From the NCBI RefSeq assembly GCF_039536205.1, contig NZ_BAAAYL010000001.1, positions 6,386,001-6,450,000 of the forward strand: a stretch of DNA of 64,000 bases, written 5' to 3'. The stretch's first letter is position 1. Each line of letters opens with the position of its first letter. Positions 20,772-29,598 of this stretch are shown piece after piece. A program made the position numbers and the translations under genes. The notes under the pieces were generated by a model that worked only from the letters and a program-made list of their open reading frames with translations, was not told the DNA's origin and made no database searches. This DNA comes from Streptomyces sannanensis. Its GTDB lineage: Bacteria; Actinomycetota; Actinomycetes; Streptomycetales; Streptomycetaceae.

Positions 20772-23700
20772 ATGTCGGAAGCGATCTGGCAGTTGGCCGG
20801 CAGCGCCGTCGATCACGGCCCGTACCGGCCAGTGGCCGCCCTCATCGAGGACCAGACCGACCGAACCCCCGACCGCCCGGCCGTCATCCACCGGTCGTCG
20901 AGGGAGACGACCCTGACCTACGCGGAGTTCGACGCTCTGGCCAACGGGCTCGCCGCGGAGCTGACGGCGACCGGACTGGGCACCGGCGACATGGTGCCGG
21001 TCGTGATCGGCAACAGCGAGGAACTGCCGCTGTGCATGGTGGCGCTGATGAAGATCGGCGCGGTGTTCACCCTCTGCGACCCGGCCTGGCCCGAGGAGCG
21101 GCTGCGCGCGGTCCTGGAGGTGCTGGCCCCCAAGCTGGTGCTGACCTCGGGCTGCGCCGTACGCACCGAACTGCCGGTGCGTGTCGTGTCGGCGCGCGAC
21201 ATCACGCCGAGCCCGCACCGCCCCGGCCTCCTGCCGGGCCCCGACCAGCCGGTCTACGGCGTCTTCACCTCGGGCACCACCGGCACCCCCAAGTGCGCCG
21301 TCAATCTGCACGGCGGGCTGACCAACCGCTTCCGCTTCATGTCCCGGCACTTCCGGGCCAACGGCGAAGAGGTGGTGCTGCAGAACAGCCGGCACACCTT
21401 CGACTCGGCCATCTGGCAACTGCTGTGGCCGCTGACCACCGGCGGCCGCACGGTCATTCCCGAGCCGGGTGAGTTCCTCGACCTGGAGCGGACGGTCGAG
21501 ACCATCGACCGCTACCGGGTGACGGTCACCGACTTCGTCCCGGCGATCCTCGGCATGCTCGTCACCCTGCTCGAGGCCGTCCCGGAATCCGTGGCCAAGG
21601 TCGCCTCACTGCGGCATCTGGTGGTGGGCGGAGAAGAGATCATCCCCCATGCCGCGCACCGGCTGAGGGCCCTGGTCCGCGGTCTGGAGATATCCAACGG
21701 ATACGGTCCCTCCGAAGCCTCGATCGGCATGGTCTTCCACCGCATCGACGGCACCGAGGGCGACCGCATCCCGCTCGGCCGGCCGATCGACAACTGCTAT
21801 GCCGTCGTCACCGACGAGGAACTGCGCCCGCTCCCGCCGGGCAGCACCGGGGAGATCCTGATCGGCGGTGCCTGCATCGGCGCCGGATATCTGGGCGATC
21901 CGGACCGTACGGCGGAGGTCTTCGTCCCCAACCCCTTCCCCGCCGTTCCGGGCGAGCGTCTGTATCGCACCGGCGACCTCGGCTGGTACGACGAAGAAGG
22001 CCTCCTGCGCTTCACCGGCCGCCGCGACCGGCAGACCAAGGTGGACGGCGTCCGCATCGAACTCGCCGAGATCGAGACCACCGCCGAGGGCTGCCCCGGT
22101 GTCGTCCAGGCCAAGGCACTCACCGTGCGCCGCGCGGGACGCAACCGGCTGGTGGTCGCCGCGGCGGCGGAGGAGAACACGACTCCGGCCGTGCTCCGGG
22201 CTCATCTGGCCGCCCGGCTGCCACGCGTCCAGGTGCCGCAGCACTGCTTCGTACTGCAGTCCCTGCCGCTCACCGACAACGGCAAGGTCGACCTCGGCGC
22301 GCTGCGCGGCCTGGTCGAGGAGAAGCTCGAATCCGAGACCAGACCCGCGACGCACTACGGCGACGCGCTCGAGGAGCGCATCGCGAAGGTGCTCTGCGAT
22401 GTGCTCGGCCTGCCGCACTTCGATGCCCGCGACGACTTCCTCGCCCAAGGCGGCGACTCGCTGTCCGCGCTCGGCGCCGCCATCCGCATCCGGGACGAGC
22501 TCGGTGTGCAGCTCGGCATCTCCGACCTGTACCGGCACCGAACCCCCGCCGCGCTGGCCGCGGCCCTGTCCGGAAGCGCCCCGCAGGCCGGCCAGGACAC
22601 CGACACCGGGGCGCTGATGGAACGCGATGCTGCACTCGACGTCGAGCTGACGGAGCTTGCCAAGGCGGCAGTCGGCCGGACCGTCACGGCCCCGCCGGGC
22701 ACCGTCCTGGTCACCGGCGGGGCCGGCTTCGTCGGCGCACGGACCGTGCACCGCCTCCTCACCTCGACCGAGGCACGAGTGATCTGCCTGGTGCGGGGAC
22801 GCGACGACGCACACGCCCGGGACCGGGTCGTCCACACCCTGCGGTCCCAGGGGCTGTGGGACGAGTCTCTCGCCGGACGCCTCGAGGTGCACCGGGGCGA
22901 CCTCGGCGAACCCTTGTTCGGCTGGGCGCCGGAAACCTGGGACAGCCTCGCGGCGGACTGCGACGCCGTCCTGAACATCGCGGCGATGGTCAACTTCCTG
23001 CTCGACTACCGCGCACACCGCCCGGCCAATGTGCACGGCACGGCGGAGGTGCTCCGCTTCGCGCTGACCGGACGGCCGAAACCGCTCCACCACGTCTCCA
23101 CCCTGGGCGTACTCGATCACCACGCCGTCCGGTCGGACCGGCCCCTGGACGAGGACTTCGACCCGTCGGACGCGCCGGCCCCCACGAGCGGCTACAGCAG
23201 GTCCAAATGGGTGGCCGAACGGATGCTGCTGGAAGCCCGGCGGCTCGGCGCCCCCGTCACGCTCTACCGGCTGGGCGAGGTGATGCCGGCCGCCGACAAC
23301 GGCGTACCCAACCGGAAGGCGCTGACCCATCTGCTGCTGTCGGCCTTCCACCGGCTGGAGCTGCGGCCCTCCGTGCCCATGTACTCCGACTACACGCCCG
23401 TCGACTTCACCGCGGAACGACTGGTCTGCGGACTGCTGGAGCCGGCCCCCGCGGCGGTCCACCACATATTCCGGCCGGGCAGCGTCGACTTCACCGCGTC
23501 CGACCCTGCCGACACAGGCCCGGCGGGCACTTCCCGCCCGGTTCCGCCGGCCGAGTTCATGGCCGCGCTGAGTGCGGAGGCGGAGCGCGAACAGGGCTCC
23601 GCCGCGGCCGTGCTGCACGCGCTGCTCACGACGCTGCCCGTCACCGGCGCCGACGGCCTGCCGGAGTTCGGCCGGCTTCTCGCCGACAACTCCGCCCTGT

Positions 23701-23801
23701 TCACCCGTGATTCCTGTGCCGCGCTCGAAGCTCGGCACGGCCTGACCGAGCGGCCGCTGGCAGCAGCGATCGCCGCGTACCGCAGCACACTCACCGCCTG
23801 A
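20772..23801 (+). CDS. Adenylation-thiolation-reductase (A-T-R) NRPS-like protein
   Basis: This 1009-residue protein has three domains. The adenylation domain (about 1-510) has FTSGTTGTPKCAV, NGYGPSEAS, YRTGDLGWYDEEG and the NGKVDLGAL A10 lysine. The carrier domain (about 535-605) has FLAQGGDSLSAL with S563 as the phosphopantetheine site. The reductase domain (from about 645) has TVLVTGGAGFVG for NADPH and GYSRSKWVAE with the Tyr/Lys pair. Such proteins load an acid or amino acid and release it as an aldehyde without a condensation domain. A GGAGG element lies only 2 nt before ATG. The aldo/keto reductase that follows is the natural next enzyme. I did not derive the substrate code. Confidence 0.95.
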   Translation: MSEAIWQLAGSAVDHGPYRPVAALIEDQTDRTPDRPAVIHRSSRETTLTYAEFDALANGLAAELTATGLGTGDMVPVVIGNSEELPLCMVALMKIGAVFTLCDPAWPEERLRAVLEVLAPKLVLTSGCAVRTELPVRVVSARDITPSPHRPGLLPGPDQPVYGVFTSGTTGTPKCAVNLHGGLTNRFRFMSRHFRANGEEVVLQNSRHTFDSAIWQLLWPLTTGGRTVIPEPGEFLDLERTVETIDRYRVTVTDFVPAILGMLVTLLEAVPESVAKVASLRHLVVGGEEIIPHAAHRLRALVRGLEISNGYGPSEASIGMVFHRIDGTEGDRIPLGRPIDNCYAVVTDEELRPLPPGSTGEILIGGACIGAGYLGDPDRTAEVFVPNPFPAVPGERLYRTGDLGWYDEEGLLRFTGRRDRQTKVDGVRIELAEIETTAEGCPGVVQAKALTVRRAGRNRLVVAAAAEENTTPAVLRAHLAARLPRVQVPQHCFVLQSLPLTDNGKVDLGALRGLVEEKLESETRPATHYGDALEERIAKVLCDVLGLPHFDARDDFLAQGGDSLSALGAAIRIRDELGVQLGISDLYRHRTPAALAAALSGSAPQAGQDTDTGALMERDAALDVELTELAKAAVGRTVTAPPGTVLVTGGAGFVGARTVHRLLTSTEARVICLVRGRDDAHARDRVVHTLRSQGLWDESLAGRLEVHRGDLGEPLFGWAPETWDSLAADCDAVLNIAAMVNFLLDYRAHRPANVHGTAEVLRFALTGRPKPLHHVSTLGVLDHHAVRSDRPLDEDFDPSDAPAPTSGYSRSKWVAERMLLEARRLGAPVTLYRLGEVMPAADNGVPNRKALTHLLLSAFHRLELRPSVPMYSDYTPVDFTAERLVCGLLEPAPAAVHHIFRPGSVDFTASDPADTGPAGTSRPVPPAEFMAALSAEAEREQGSAAAVLHALLTTLPVTGADGLPEFGRLLADNSALFTRDSCAALEARHGLTERPLAAAIAAYRSTLTA

Positions 23802-23824
23802 GCGCAGGGAACGAGAGGAAACTC

Positions 23825-24808
23825 GTGCACTACCGAACGATGGGCCGCCTCGGCTGGCAGGTCAGCGAGATCGGCTACGGAATGTGGGGCATCGGCGGCG
23901 GCCCCGGAGGGTTCACCGGCTGGGACTACGACGTGGCGCCGGACTGCCTGGACCTCGCCGTCGACCAGGGCTGCACCTTCTTCGACACTGCCTGGGTCTA
24001 CGGCCGCGGCGTCAGCGAGCAGATGCTGGGCGCGCTGCTGCGCAGACACAGCGGCCGGCGTCTGTACACCGCCACCAAGGTCCCGCCGCTCAACCGGGAA
24101 TGGCCCCCACGCCCGGACGACACCCTCGACGACGTCTTCCCGGCCCACCACATCCGCGAGTACGTCCACCGCAGCCTGGAGAACCTCGGCACGGACCGGA
24201 TCGACCTGCTGCAGTTCCATGTCTGGGAGGACCGCTGGAGCGGCGACGAGCGCTGGCAGCAGGTCATCGCCGACCTCAAGGCCGAGGGCGTGATCGAGGG
24301 CTTCGGCCTCAGCGTGAACCGCTGGGAGCCGGCCAACTGCCTGCGCGCCCTCGACACCGGACTCGTCGACGTCGTCCAGGTCATCTACAACATCTTCGAC
24401 CAGGCCCCCGAGGACGAGCTCTTCGAACGGGCCCAGCGCGACGGTATCGGGATCATCGCCCGTGTCCCCTTCGACGAGGGCGGACTCACCGGGACGCTCA
24501 CCCGCGACACGGTCTTCCCCGAGGAGGACTGGCGTTCCGTCTACTTCGGCCCCGAGAACCTGGGCCCCACGGTCGACCGGGCCGAGCGGCTGAAGAAGGC
24601 GCTGCCCGACGGCATGGAACTGCCCGAGCTCGCCCTCCGGTTCATCCTGCATCACCCCGCCGTGAGCACCGTCATCCCCGGCATGCGCAAGCCCGCTCAC
24701 GTCCGCGCCAACCTGGGCGTATCCGGGAAGCCGCCGCTCGCCCCCGAGCTCCTGGACGAGCTGCGCGGCCACCGTTGGGACCGGCAGCCGACGGAGTGGT
24801 CGATGTGA
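23825..24808 (+). CDS. Aldo/keto reductase
   Basis: This 327-residue TIM-barrel reductase has the AKR tetrad motifs: FFDTAWVYGRGVSEQMLG (Asp/Tyr), TATKVPP (Lys), LLQFHVWE (His) and a C-terminal VIPGMRKPAHVRAN NADPH-binding segment. GTG 23825 follows GAGAGGAAACTC. It likely reduces the aldehyde released by the A-T-R protein to an alcohol, or another carbonyl in the pathway. It overlaps the sulfotransferase start by 4 nt. Confidence 0.9.
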   Translation: MHYRTMGRLGWQVSEIGYGMWGIGGGPGGFTGWDYDVAPDCLDLAVDQGCTFFDTAWVYGRGVSEQMLGALLRRHSGRRLYTATKVPPLNREWPPRPDDTLDDVFPAHHIREYVHRSLENLGTDRIDLLQFHVWEDRWSGDERWQQVIADLKAEGVIEGFGLSVNRWEPANCLRALDTGLVDVVQVIYNIFDQAPEDELFERAQRDGIGIIARVPFDEGGLTGTLTRDTVFPEEDWRSVYFGPENLGPTVDRAERLKKALPDGMELPELALRFILHHPAVSTVIPGMRKPAHVRANLGVSGKPPLAPELLDELRGHRWDRQPTEWSM

Positions 24809-25524
24809 GCGTCATCGCGATGTGGGCACACCCCCGAGCGGTCTCCACCGCGTTCCTGCGCATGATGATCGAGCGTGGGGACGTCACCGTCGTGCACGAG
24901 CCCCTGGTCCTGCTCACGGACCACGGCCGGATGGAACTCCCCGGCACCGACGGCGGAACGACGACCGTGCTTACGACCGGCGATCTGCTGGACCGTCTGA
25001 CGGAACTCGGCGCCCGGCGCCCGGTGTTCTTCAAGGACACGCTCGAATACCACCACCAGTATCTGTTCGACCACCCCGAGGCCATCGCCGGATTCCGGCA
25101 TACCTTCATCGTCCGTGAGCCGGCCCGGACGATCGCCTCGCACCACGCGGTCAAGCCCGAACTGGCCTGCCACGAGGTCGGCTACGAGCACCAGCACGCC
25201 CTCTTCGAGCTGGCCTGGAAGACCACCGGCACACGCCCCGTGGTCATCAGCGCCGAGCGCCTGCTCAAGGACCCGGCCCCCGTGGTCGAGGCGTACTGCG
25301 CCGCCGTCGGCCTGCCCCATCTGCCGGAAGCCCTGAGCTGGCAGCCGGGCGAGCGCGTCGAATGGCAGCAGAACCGGCGCTGGCACGTCGACGCCATCGC
25401 CAGCGCGGGCTTCCGACTGCCCGAGAAGGAGTACGCGGTCACCGTCGAGAACGACGGGCGCCTGCGCGGCTACTACGAGCACCACCTTCCGTACTACGAA
25501 CGGCTCATCGAGCACGCCCTCTGA
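24805..25524 (+). CDS. Sulfotransferase family protein
   Basis: This is a 239-residue PAPS-dependent sulfotransferase. MWAHPRAVSTAF near the N-terminus is a 5'-phosphosulfate-binding loop of the PRSxST type, and FIVREPARTIASHH is the 3'-phosphate-binding strand-turn-helix. It transfers sulfate to a hydroxyl or amine. The shell-protein and PAPS-synthesis genes follow directly, which strongly supports a working sulfation step. Overlap with the reductase (GTGA) suggests that the alcohol made upstream is the acceptor. Confidence 0.82.
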   Translation: MSVIAMWAHPRAVSTAFLRMMIERGDVTVVHEPLVLLTDHGRMELPGTDGGTTTVLTTGDLLDRLTELGARRPVFFKDTLEYHHQYLFDHPEAIAGFRHTFIVREPARTIASHHAVKPELACHEVGYEHQHALFELAWKTTGTRPVVISAERLLKDPAPVVEAYCAAVGLPHLPEALSWQPGERVEWQQNRRWHVDAIASAGFRLPEKEYAVTVENDGRLRGYYEHHLPYYERLIEHAL

Positions 25525-25559
25525 TTCGCTGATCCAGCCACCACAGGAGTGCCCCCACC

Positions 25560-26363
25560 ATGACCGAGACTCCCGGCAAGCGGTTCGCCCACGCCTTCGT
25601 CGCCGACCCCGAACACGCCCAGGTCGACTTCGACTTCACCCTCAGCGACGCCTTCCAGCCCACGAACGACCGGCCGCGCCTCACCGTACGCAACCTCTTC
25701 CGCAAGCAGCGCGCCGACTCCGGCACGGTCCGGTCCTGGTTCGAGACCAGGCCGGGCGCGGACGCGGCGGGGCGGGACGGCAGGCTGCGCGAGGCCGCAT
25801 TCCGGTTCTCGGTGGCCGAATACGGCGTGCGGCCGATCACGGGCTGGGTGCAGGTACCTGAAGACCTCGCCAAGGAACCGGAAGGCCTGGCCTCCTTCAT
25901 CGACCGACGCCTGATGGTCCGTCTCGGCACCGCGGAGAACCTGGCGCTCACCCGTGAACTGCTGAGCCACCCCGATGTGGCGCCTCTGCCCTTCAAGGGC
26001 TCGTACACGGCGGGCGTACTCGCCGCCTTCGAGGAGATCGAGCAGACCGGCGGCACCGGTCACGCCATGATCGTGAATCCGGCGGACTACTACGGTGAGT
26101 TGGTCGGCGCGGGCAGTGTGCTCCAGGACCTCGCCCGGGAGAAGGTGATGATCTGCCGCAACCGTCACGTGGCCCCGGGGCACGCACTGGTCGGCGACTT
26201 CGCCATGGCCGCCCGGCTGCTCGAGGCGGGCCATTCGGTGATCAAGGTCGCCGAGCCGCCGGAGGGGACCTTCGACCAGCCCGGCACAGCGGTCTGCGCG
26301 GAGGTCTACGAAGGCGTCGCCGTGCAGCTGCCCACCCACTTCTTCCACGTCGTACCGGCATGA
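25560..26363 (+). CDS. HK97-fold shell protein, Family 3 (natural-product) encapsulin-like
   Basis: This 267-residue protein starts at ATG 25560 behind AGGAG. It reads like an HK97 capsid protein rather than an enzyme. A flexible N-terminal arm is followed by the extended-loop region (about 40-75). The P-domain run FRFSVAEYGVRPITGWVQVP then EDLAKEPEGLASFIDRRL forms the strand and long spine helix. MIVNPADYYGEL begins the A-domain, and HSVIKVAEPPEG and a C-terminal YEGVAVQLPTHFF strand complete the fold. No catalytic motif is visible. Family 3 encapsulins were described computationally in Streptomyces biosynthetic clusters, often with sulfotransferase genes, and this setting matches. It probably assembles into a closed compartment for pathway enzymes; which enzyme is cargo is unknown. 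It is co-translated with cysC (ATGA). Confidence 0.78.
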   Translation: MTETPGKRFAHAFVADPEHAQVDFDFTLSDAFQPTNDRPRLTVRNLFRKQRADSGTVRSWFETRPGADAAGRDGRLREAAFRFSVAEYGVRPITGWVQVPEDLAKEPEGLASFIDRRLMVRLGTAENLALTRELLSHPDVAPLPFKGSYTAGVLAAFEEIEQTGGTGHAMIVNPADYYGELVGAGSVLQDLAREKVMICRNRHVAPGHALVGDFAMAARLLEAGHSVIKVAEPPEGTFDQPGTAVCAEVYEGVAVQLPTHFFHVVPA

Positions 26364-26896
26364 GCGATGGCGCCACGGTCTGGCTGACCGGTCTGCCGAG
26401 CGCGGGCAAGACCACGATCGCGTACGAGCTGGCGGGCCGGCTGCGTGAGGAGGGGCACCGGGTGGAGGTGCTCGACGGTGACGAGGTCCGCGAGTTCCTC
26501 TCCGCGGGCCTGGGTTTCAGCCGTGAGGACCGGCACACCAATGTGCAGCGGATCGGCTTCGTCGCCGAGCTGCTGGCGAGCAACGGCGTGAAGGCGCTGG
26601 TGCCGGTGATCGCGCCGTACGCGGACAGCCGCGAGGCCGTGCGCAAGCGCCATGACGCCGCGGGCACCACGTATGTCGAGGTGCACGTCGCGACACCGGT
26701 GGAGGTGTGCTCGGTGCGTGATGTGAAGGGCCTGTACGCCAAGCAGGCCTCAGGCGAGATCAGCGGGCTGACCGGCGTCGACGACCCCTACGAGGCCCCC
26801 GAGACACCCGACCTCCGGATCGAGTCGCACCGGCAGACCGTCCAGGAGTCCGCGGCCGCGCTGCACGCGCTGCTCACCGAGAAGGGACTGGCCTGA
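26360..26896 (+). CDS. cysC: Adenylylsulfate (APS) kinase
   Basis: This is a 178-residue P-loop kinase with Walker A GLPSAGKTT near residue 15, then LDGDEVREFLS and LGFSREDRHTNVQRI, which bind APS, and VKGLYAKQASGEI, the lid. It makes PAPS from APS. ATG overlaps the shell-protein stop and its own stop overlaps cysD, so the shell, cysC and cysD form one coupled unit. A reductase gene (cysH) is absent, so the pathway serves sulfation rather than cysteine synthesis. Confidence 0.95.
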   Translation: MSDGATVWLTGLPSAGKTTIAYELAGRLREEGHRVEVLDGDEVREFLSAGLGFSREDRHTNVQRIGFVAELLASNGVKALVPVIAPYADSREAVRKRHDAAGTTYVEVHVATPVEVCSVRDVKGLYAKQASGEISGLTGVDDPYEAPETPDLRIESHRQTVQESAAALHALLTEKGLA

Positions 26897-27852
26897 TGAC
26901 GACCGCCCCTGTCACCGAGACCACCGACAACGCTCCCCCAGCCTCCGGCCGGGGGTACCCCCAGCTGTCGCATCTGGACGTTCTGGAATCCGAGGCGGTG
27001 CACATCTTCCGTGAGGTGGCGGGTGAGTTCGAGCGGCCGGTGATCCTGTTCTCCGGCGGCAAGGACTCCATCGTCATGCTGCACCTGGCGCTGAAGGCGT
27101 TCGCCCCGGCGCCGGTACCGTTCTCGCTGCTGCACGTGGACACCGGGCACAACTTCCCCGAGGTCATCGACTACCGCGACCGAACGGTCGCGGCGCACGG
27201 GCTGCGGCTGCATGTCGCCTCGGTGCAGGAGTACATCGACAACGGCCGGCTGCGTGAACGCCCCGACGGCACCCGCAACCCGCTGCAGACCGTGCCGCTG
27301 ACCGAGAAGATCGCCGCCGAGCGGTTCGACGCGGTCTTCGGCGGGGGCCGCCGCGACGAGGAGAAGGCCCGCGCCAAGGAGCGGGTGTTCTCGCTGCGCG
27401 ACGAGTTCTCCCAGTGGGACCCGCGCCGCCAGCGCCCCGAGCTGTGGCAGCTCTACAACGGCCGGCACGCCCCCGGCGAGCACGTCCGGGTCTTCCCGCT
27501 GTCGAACTGGACCGAGCTGGACGTGTGGCAGTACATCGCCCGCGAGAAGATCGAACTCCCTCGGATCTACTACGCACACGAGCGTGAGGTCTTCCGGCGG
27601 GGCGGCATGTGGCTGACCGCCGGCGAGTGGGACGGCCCCAAGGAGGGCGAGACCACCGAGACCCGGCTCATCCGCTACCGCACGGTCGGCGACATGTCCT
27701 GCACCGGCGCCGTCGACTCCGACGCGGCCACGATCGAGCAGGTCATCGCCGAGATCGCCGCCTCCCGGCTCACCGAACGGGGCGCCACCCGCGCCGACGA
27801 CAAGCTGTCCGAAGCCGCGATGGAAGACCGCAAGCGCGAAGGGTACTTCTAG
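26896..27852 (+). CDS. cysD: Sulfate adenylyltransferase subunit 2
   Basis: This 318-residue protein is the catalytic subunit of ATP sulfurylase. It is a PP-loop ATP pyrophosphatase: ILFSGGKDSIVMLHLA is the SGGxDS loop, followed by VDTGHNFPEVI and a C-terminal region ending EDRKREGYF, typical of CysD. It forms APS from sulfate and ATP together with CysN. The spacing to cysN is 2 nt. Confidence 0.97.
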   Translation: MTTAPVTETTDNAPPASGRGYPQLSHLDVLESEAVHIFREVAGEFERPVILFSGGKDSIVMLHLALKAFAPAPVPFSLLHVDTGHNFPEVIDYRDRTVAAHGLRLHVASVQEYIDNGRLRERPDGTRNPLQTVPLTEKIAAERFDAVFGGGRRDEEKARAKERVFSLRDEFSQWDPRRQRPELWQLYNGRHAPGEHVRVFPLSNWTELDVWQYIAREKIELPRIYYAHEREVFRRGGMWLTAGEWDGPKEGETTETRLIRYRTVGDMSCTGAVDSDAATIEQVIAEIAASRLTERGATRADDKLSEAAMEDRKREGYF

Positions 27853-27854
27853 TC

Positions 27855-29138
27855 ATGACCACCACCACCATCGACACCAGCGCCACCTCGCTGCTGCGTT
27901 TCGCCACCGCCGGTTCCGTCGACGACGGCAAGTCCACCCTGGTCGGGCGGCTGCTGCACGATTCGAAGTCCGTCCTGGCCGACCAGCTGGAGGCCGTGGA
28001 GACGGCATCCCGCAACCGGGGCCAGCAGGCCCCGGACCTGGCACTGCTCACCGACGGACTGCGCGCCGAACGGGAACAGGGCATCACCATCGATGTCGCC
28101 TACCGCTACTTCGCCACGCCCCGGCGCCGGTTCATCCTGGCCGACACCCCCGGGCATGTGCAGTACACCCGCAACATGGTCACCGGCGCCTCCACCGCCG
28201 AACTGACCATCATCCTGGTCGACGCCCGCAACGGCGTCGTCGAACAGACCCGCCGCCACGCCGCCGTCGCCGCCCTCCTGCGCGTCCCGCACATCGTGCT
28301 GGCCGTCAACAAGATGGACCTCGTCGACCACGCCGAGCCCGTCTTCGCGCGCATCGCCGAGGAGTTCACCGCCTACGCCACCCAACTCGGCTTGCCGGAG
28401 GTCACTGCGATCCCGATCTCCGCGCTGAACGGCGACAACGTGGTGGAGCCCTCCGCCCACATGGACTGGTACGGCGGCCCCACCGTGCTGGAACACCTGG
28501 AGACCGTGCCCGTCGGCACGGACCCCTCCGACGCCCCGGCCCGCTTCCCGGTCCAGTACGTCATCCGCCCGCAGACCGCCGCACACCCCGACTACCGCGG
28601 CTACGCCGGCCAGATCGCCTCCGGCGTGCTCCGCGTCGGCGACCGGGTGAGCGTCCTGCCCTCGGGCCTGACCTCCACCATCACCGGCATCGACGCACTC
28701 GGCCGGGCCATGGACGTGGCCTGGGCCCCGCAGTCGGTGACCCTGCTGCTGGCCGACGACGTCGACATCTCCCGCGGCGACCTGATCACCCCCACGGCCG
28801 CCGCCCCGACGACCACCCAGGACGTCGAAGCCACCGTCTGCCACCTGCACGAACGTCCGCTCAAGGTCGGCGACCGGGTGCTGCTCAAACACACCACCCG
28901 CACCGTCAAGGCGATCGTGAAGGACATTCCCTCCCGGCTGACGCTGGAGGACCTGTCCCAGGACGCTTCGCCCGGCGCGCTCGCCATCAACGACATCGGC
29001 CGGGTGGTCATCCGCACCGCGGAGCCACTGCCCATCGACGCCTACGCCGACTTCCGGCGCACCGGTTCCTTCCTGCTGATGGACCCGGCGGACGGCACCA
29101 CGCTCACCGCGGGGATGGCGGAGCGCCCTGCCTCGTAA
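27855..29138 (+). CDS. cysN: Sulfate adenylyltransferase subunit 1 (GTPase)
   Basis: This 427-residue EF-Tu-like GTPase drives APS formation by CysD. G1 is AGSVDDGKST, G2 lies around EREQGITIDVAYRYF, G3 is ADTPGHVQYTRNM, G4 is NKMD, and two beta-barrel domains follow. It is the end of the cluster and of its operon. The next gene is convergent, only 4 bp away, with no obvious terminator in between. Confidence 0.97.
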   Translation: MTTTTIDTSATSLLRFATAGSVDDGKSTLVGRLLHDSKSVLADQLEAVETASRNRGQQAPDLALLTDGLRAEREQGITIDVAYRYFATPRRRFILADTPGHVQYTRNMVTGASTAELTIILVDARNGVVEQTRRHAAVAALLRVPHIVLAVNKMDLVDHAEPVFARIAEEFTAYATQLGLPEVTAIPISALNGDNVVEPSAHMDWYGGPTVLEHLETVPVGTDPSDAPARFPVQYVIRPQTAAHPDYRGYAGQIASGVLRVGDRVSVLPSGLTSTITGIDALGRAMDVAWAPQSVTLLLADDVDISRGDLITPTAAAPTTTQDVEATVCHLHERPLKVGDRVLLKHTTRTVKAIVKDIPSRLTLEDLSQDASPGALAINDIGRVVIRTAEPLPIDAYADFRRTGSFLLMDPADGTTLTAGMAERPAS

Positions 29139-29142
29139 ATCG

Positions 29143-29502
29143 TCAGGCGCGAAGCCGGAACACGGGCAGACCGGTGGGGGAGTCGCCCTCGTCGGTCAGG
29201 CGTGCCGTCGCTCCCACGTAGATGTCGCCGGGGCGTTCGCAGACGACGGTGGCGCGCACATGGAAGCCTTCGGGCATTCCGATGACCGCGGTGCAGTGCC
29301 TGGTGTCCGCGGGGCGGGGGCCGCTGATGATCCGCAGTACGGATCCGACGCCCTCGCTGTGTTCCCACTGCATGTCCGTCGATCCGCAGACCTGACACAG
29401 AAGGCGCTGGAACTGCGGGGTATGACACCAGAGGCAACGCTGGAAGAGGAGCTCACTGTGCTGCTGCGTGTCGACGCAGACATTTCCCGGGTTCTGGAAC
29501 AC
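29143..29502 (-). CDS. Zinc-ribbon OB-fold protein (DUF35 type)
   Basis: This protein is about 119 residues. RCLWCHTPQFQRLLCQVCG gives two CxxC pairs of a rubredoxin-like zinc ribbon, followed by an OB-fold (SVLRIISG, GFHVRATVVCERPGDIYVGATA). GTG 29502 is chosen because AGGGAG lies 8 nt upstream; GTG 29520 is the alternative. Such proteins bind acyl-CoA and usually accompany thiolases or ketosynthases, but no thiolase is adjacent here. The divergent promoter side carries a copy of the TetR-site sequence, so it is probably controlled by the TetR protein next door. Confidence 0.78.
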   Translation of the reverse strand: MFQNPGNVCVDTQQHSELLFQRCLWCHTPQFQRLLCQVCGSTDMQWEHSEGVGSVLRIISGPRPADTRHCTAVIGMPEGFHVRATVVCERPGDIYVGATARLTDEGDSPTGLPVFRLRA

Positions 29503-29564
29503 GATGCCGTCTCCCTGCACTCGGCCGAGGTTTGCCAGAGCTGTGGCGCGACCTCGAATGTAGC

Positions 29565-29594
29565 ACTGAGTGCCATCGGATGGGGCACTTAGTT
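29565..29594. promoter_or_regulatory. Candidate TetR operator upstream of the OB-fold gene
   Basis: ACTGAGTGCCAT at 29565-29576 is repeated exactly at the other end of the tetR gene. Its partner GGCACTTAGT lies about 8 bp further right and matches the reverse complement with one mismatch, giving an inverted repeat. It is 60 bp upstream of the OB-fold gene start and just past the tetR stop. Confidence 0.6.
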
Positions 29595-29598
29595 CCTT

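Noticed and set aside
21606-23738. 710-codon minus-strand frame inside the A-T-R gene
   Set aside because: It is opposite a complete multidomain enzyme and shows no motif.
25560-26363. The shell gene as evidence of a prophage
   Set aside because: No terminase, portal, tail, lysis or integrase genes are nearby; all neighbours are biosynthetic.
26360-29138. cysCDN as the assimilatory sulfate reduction operon
   Set aside because: No cysH, cysI or sulfate transporter gene is linked, while a sulfotransferase gene is in the same operon.
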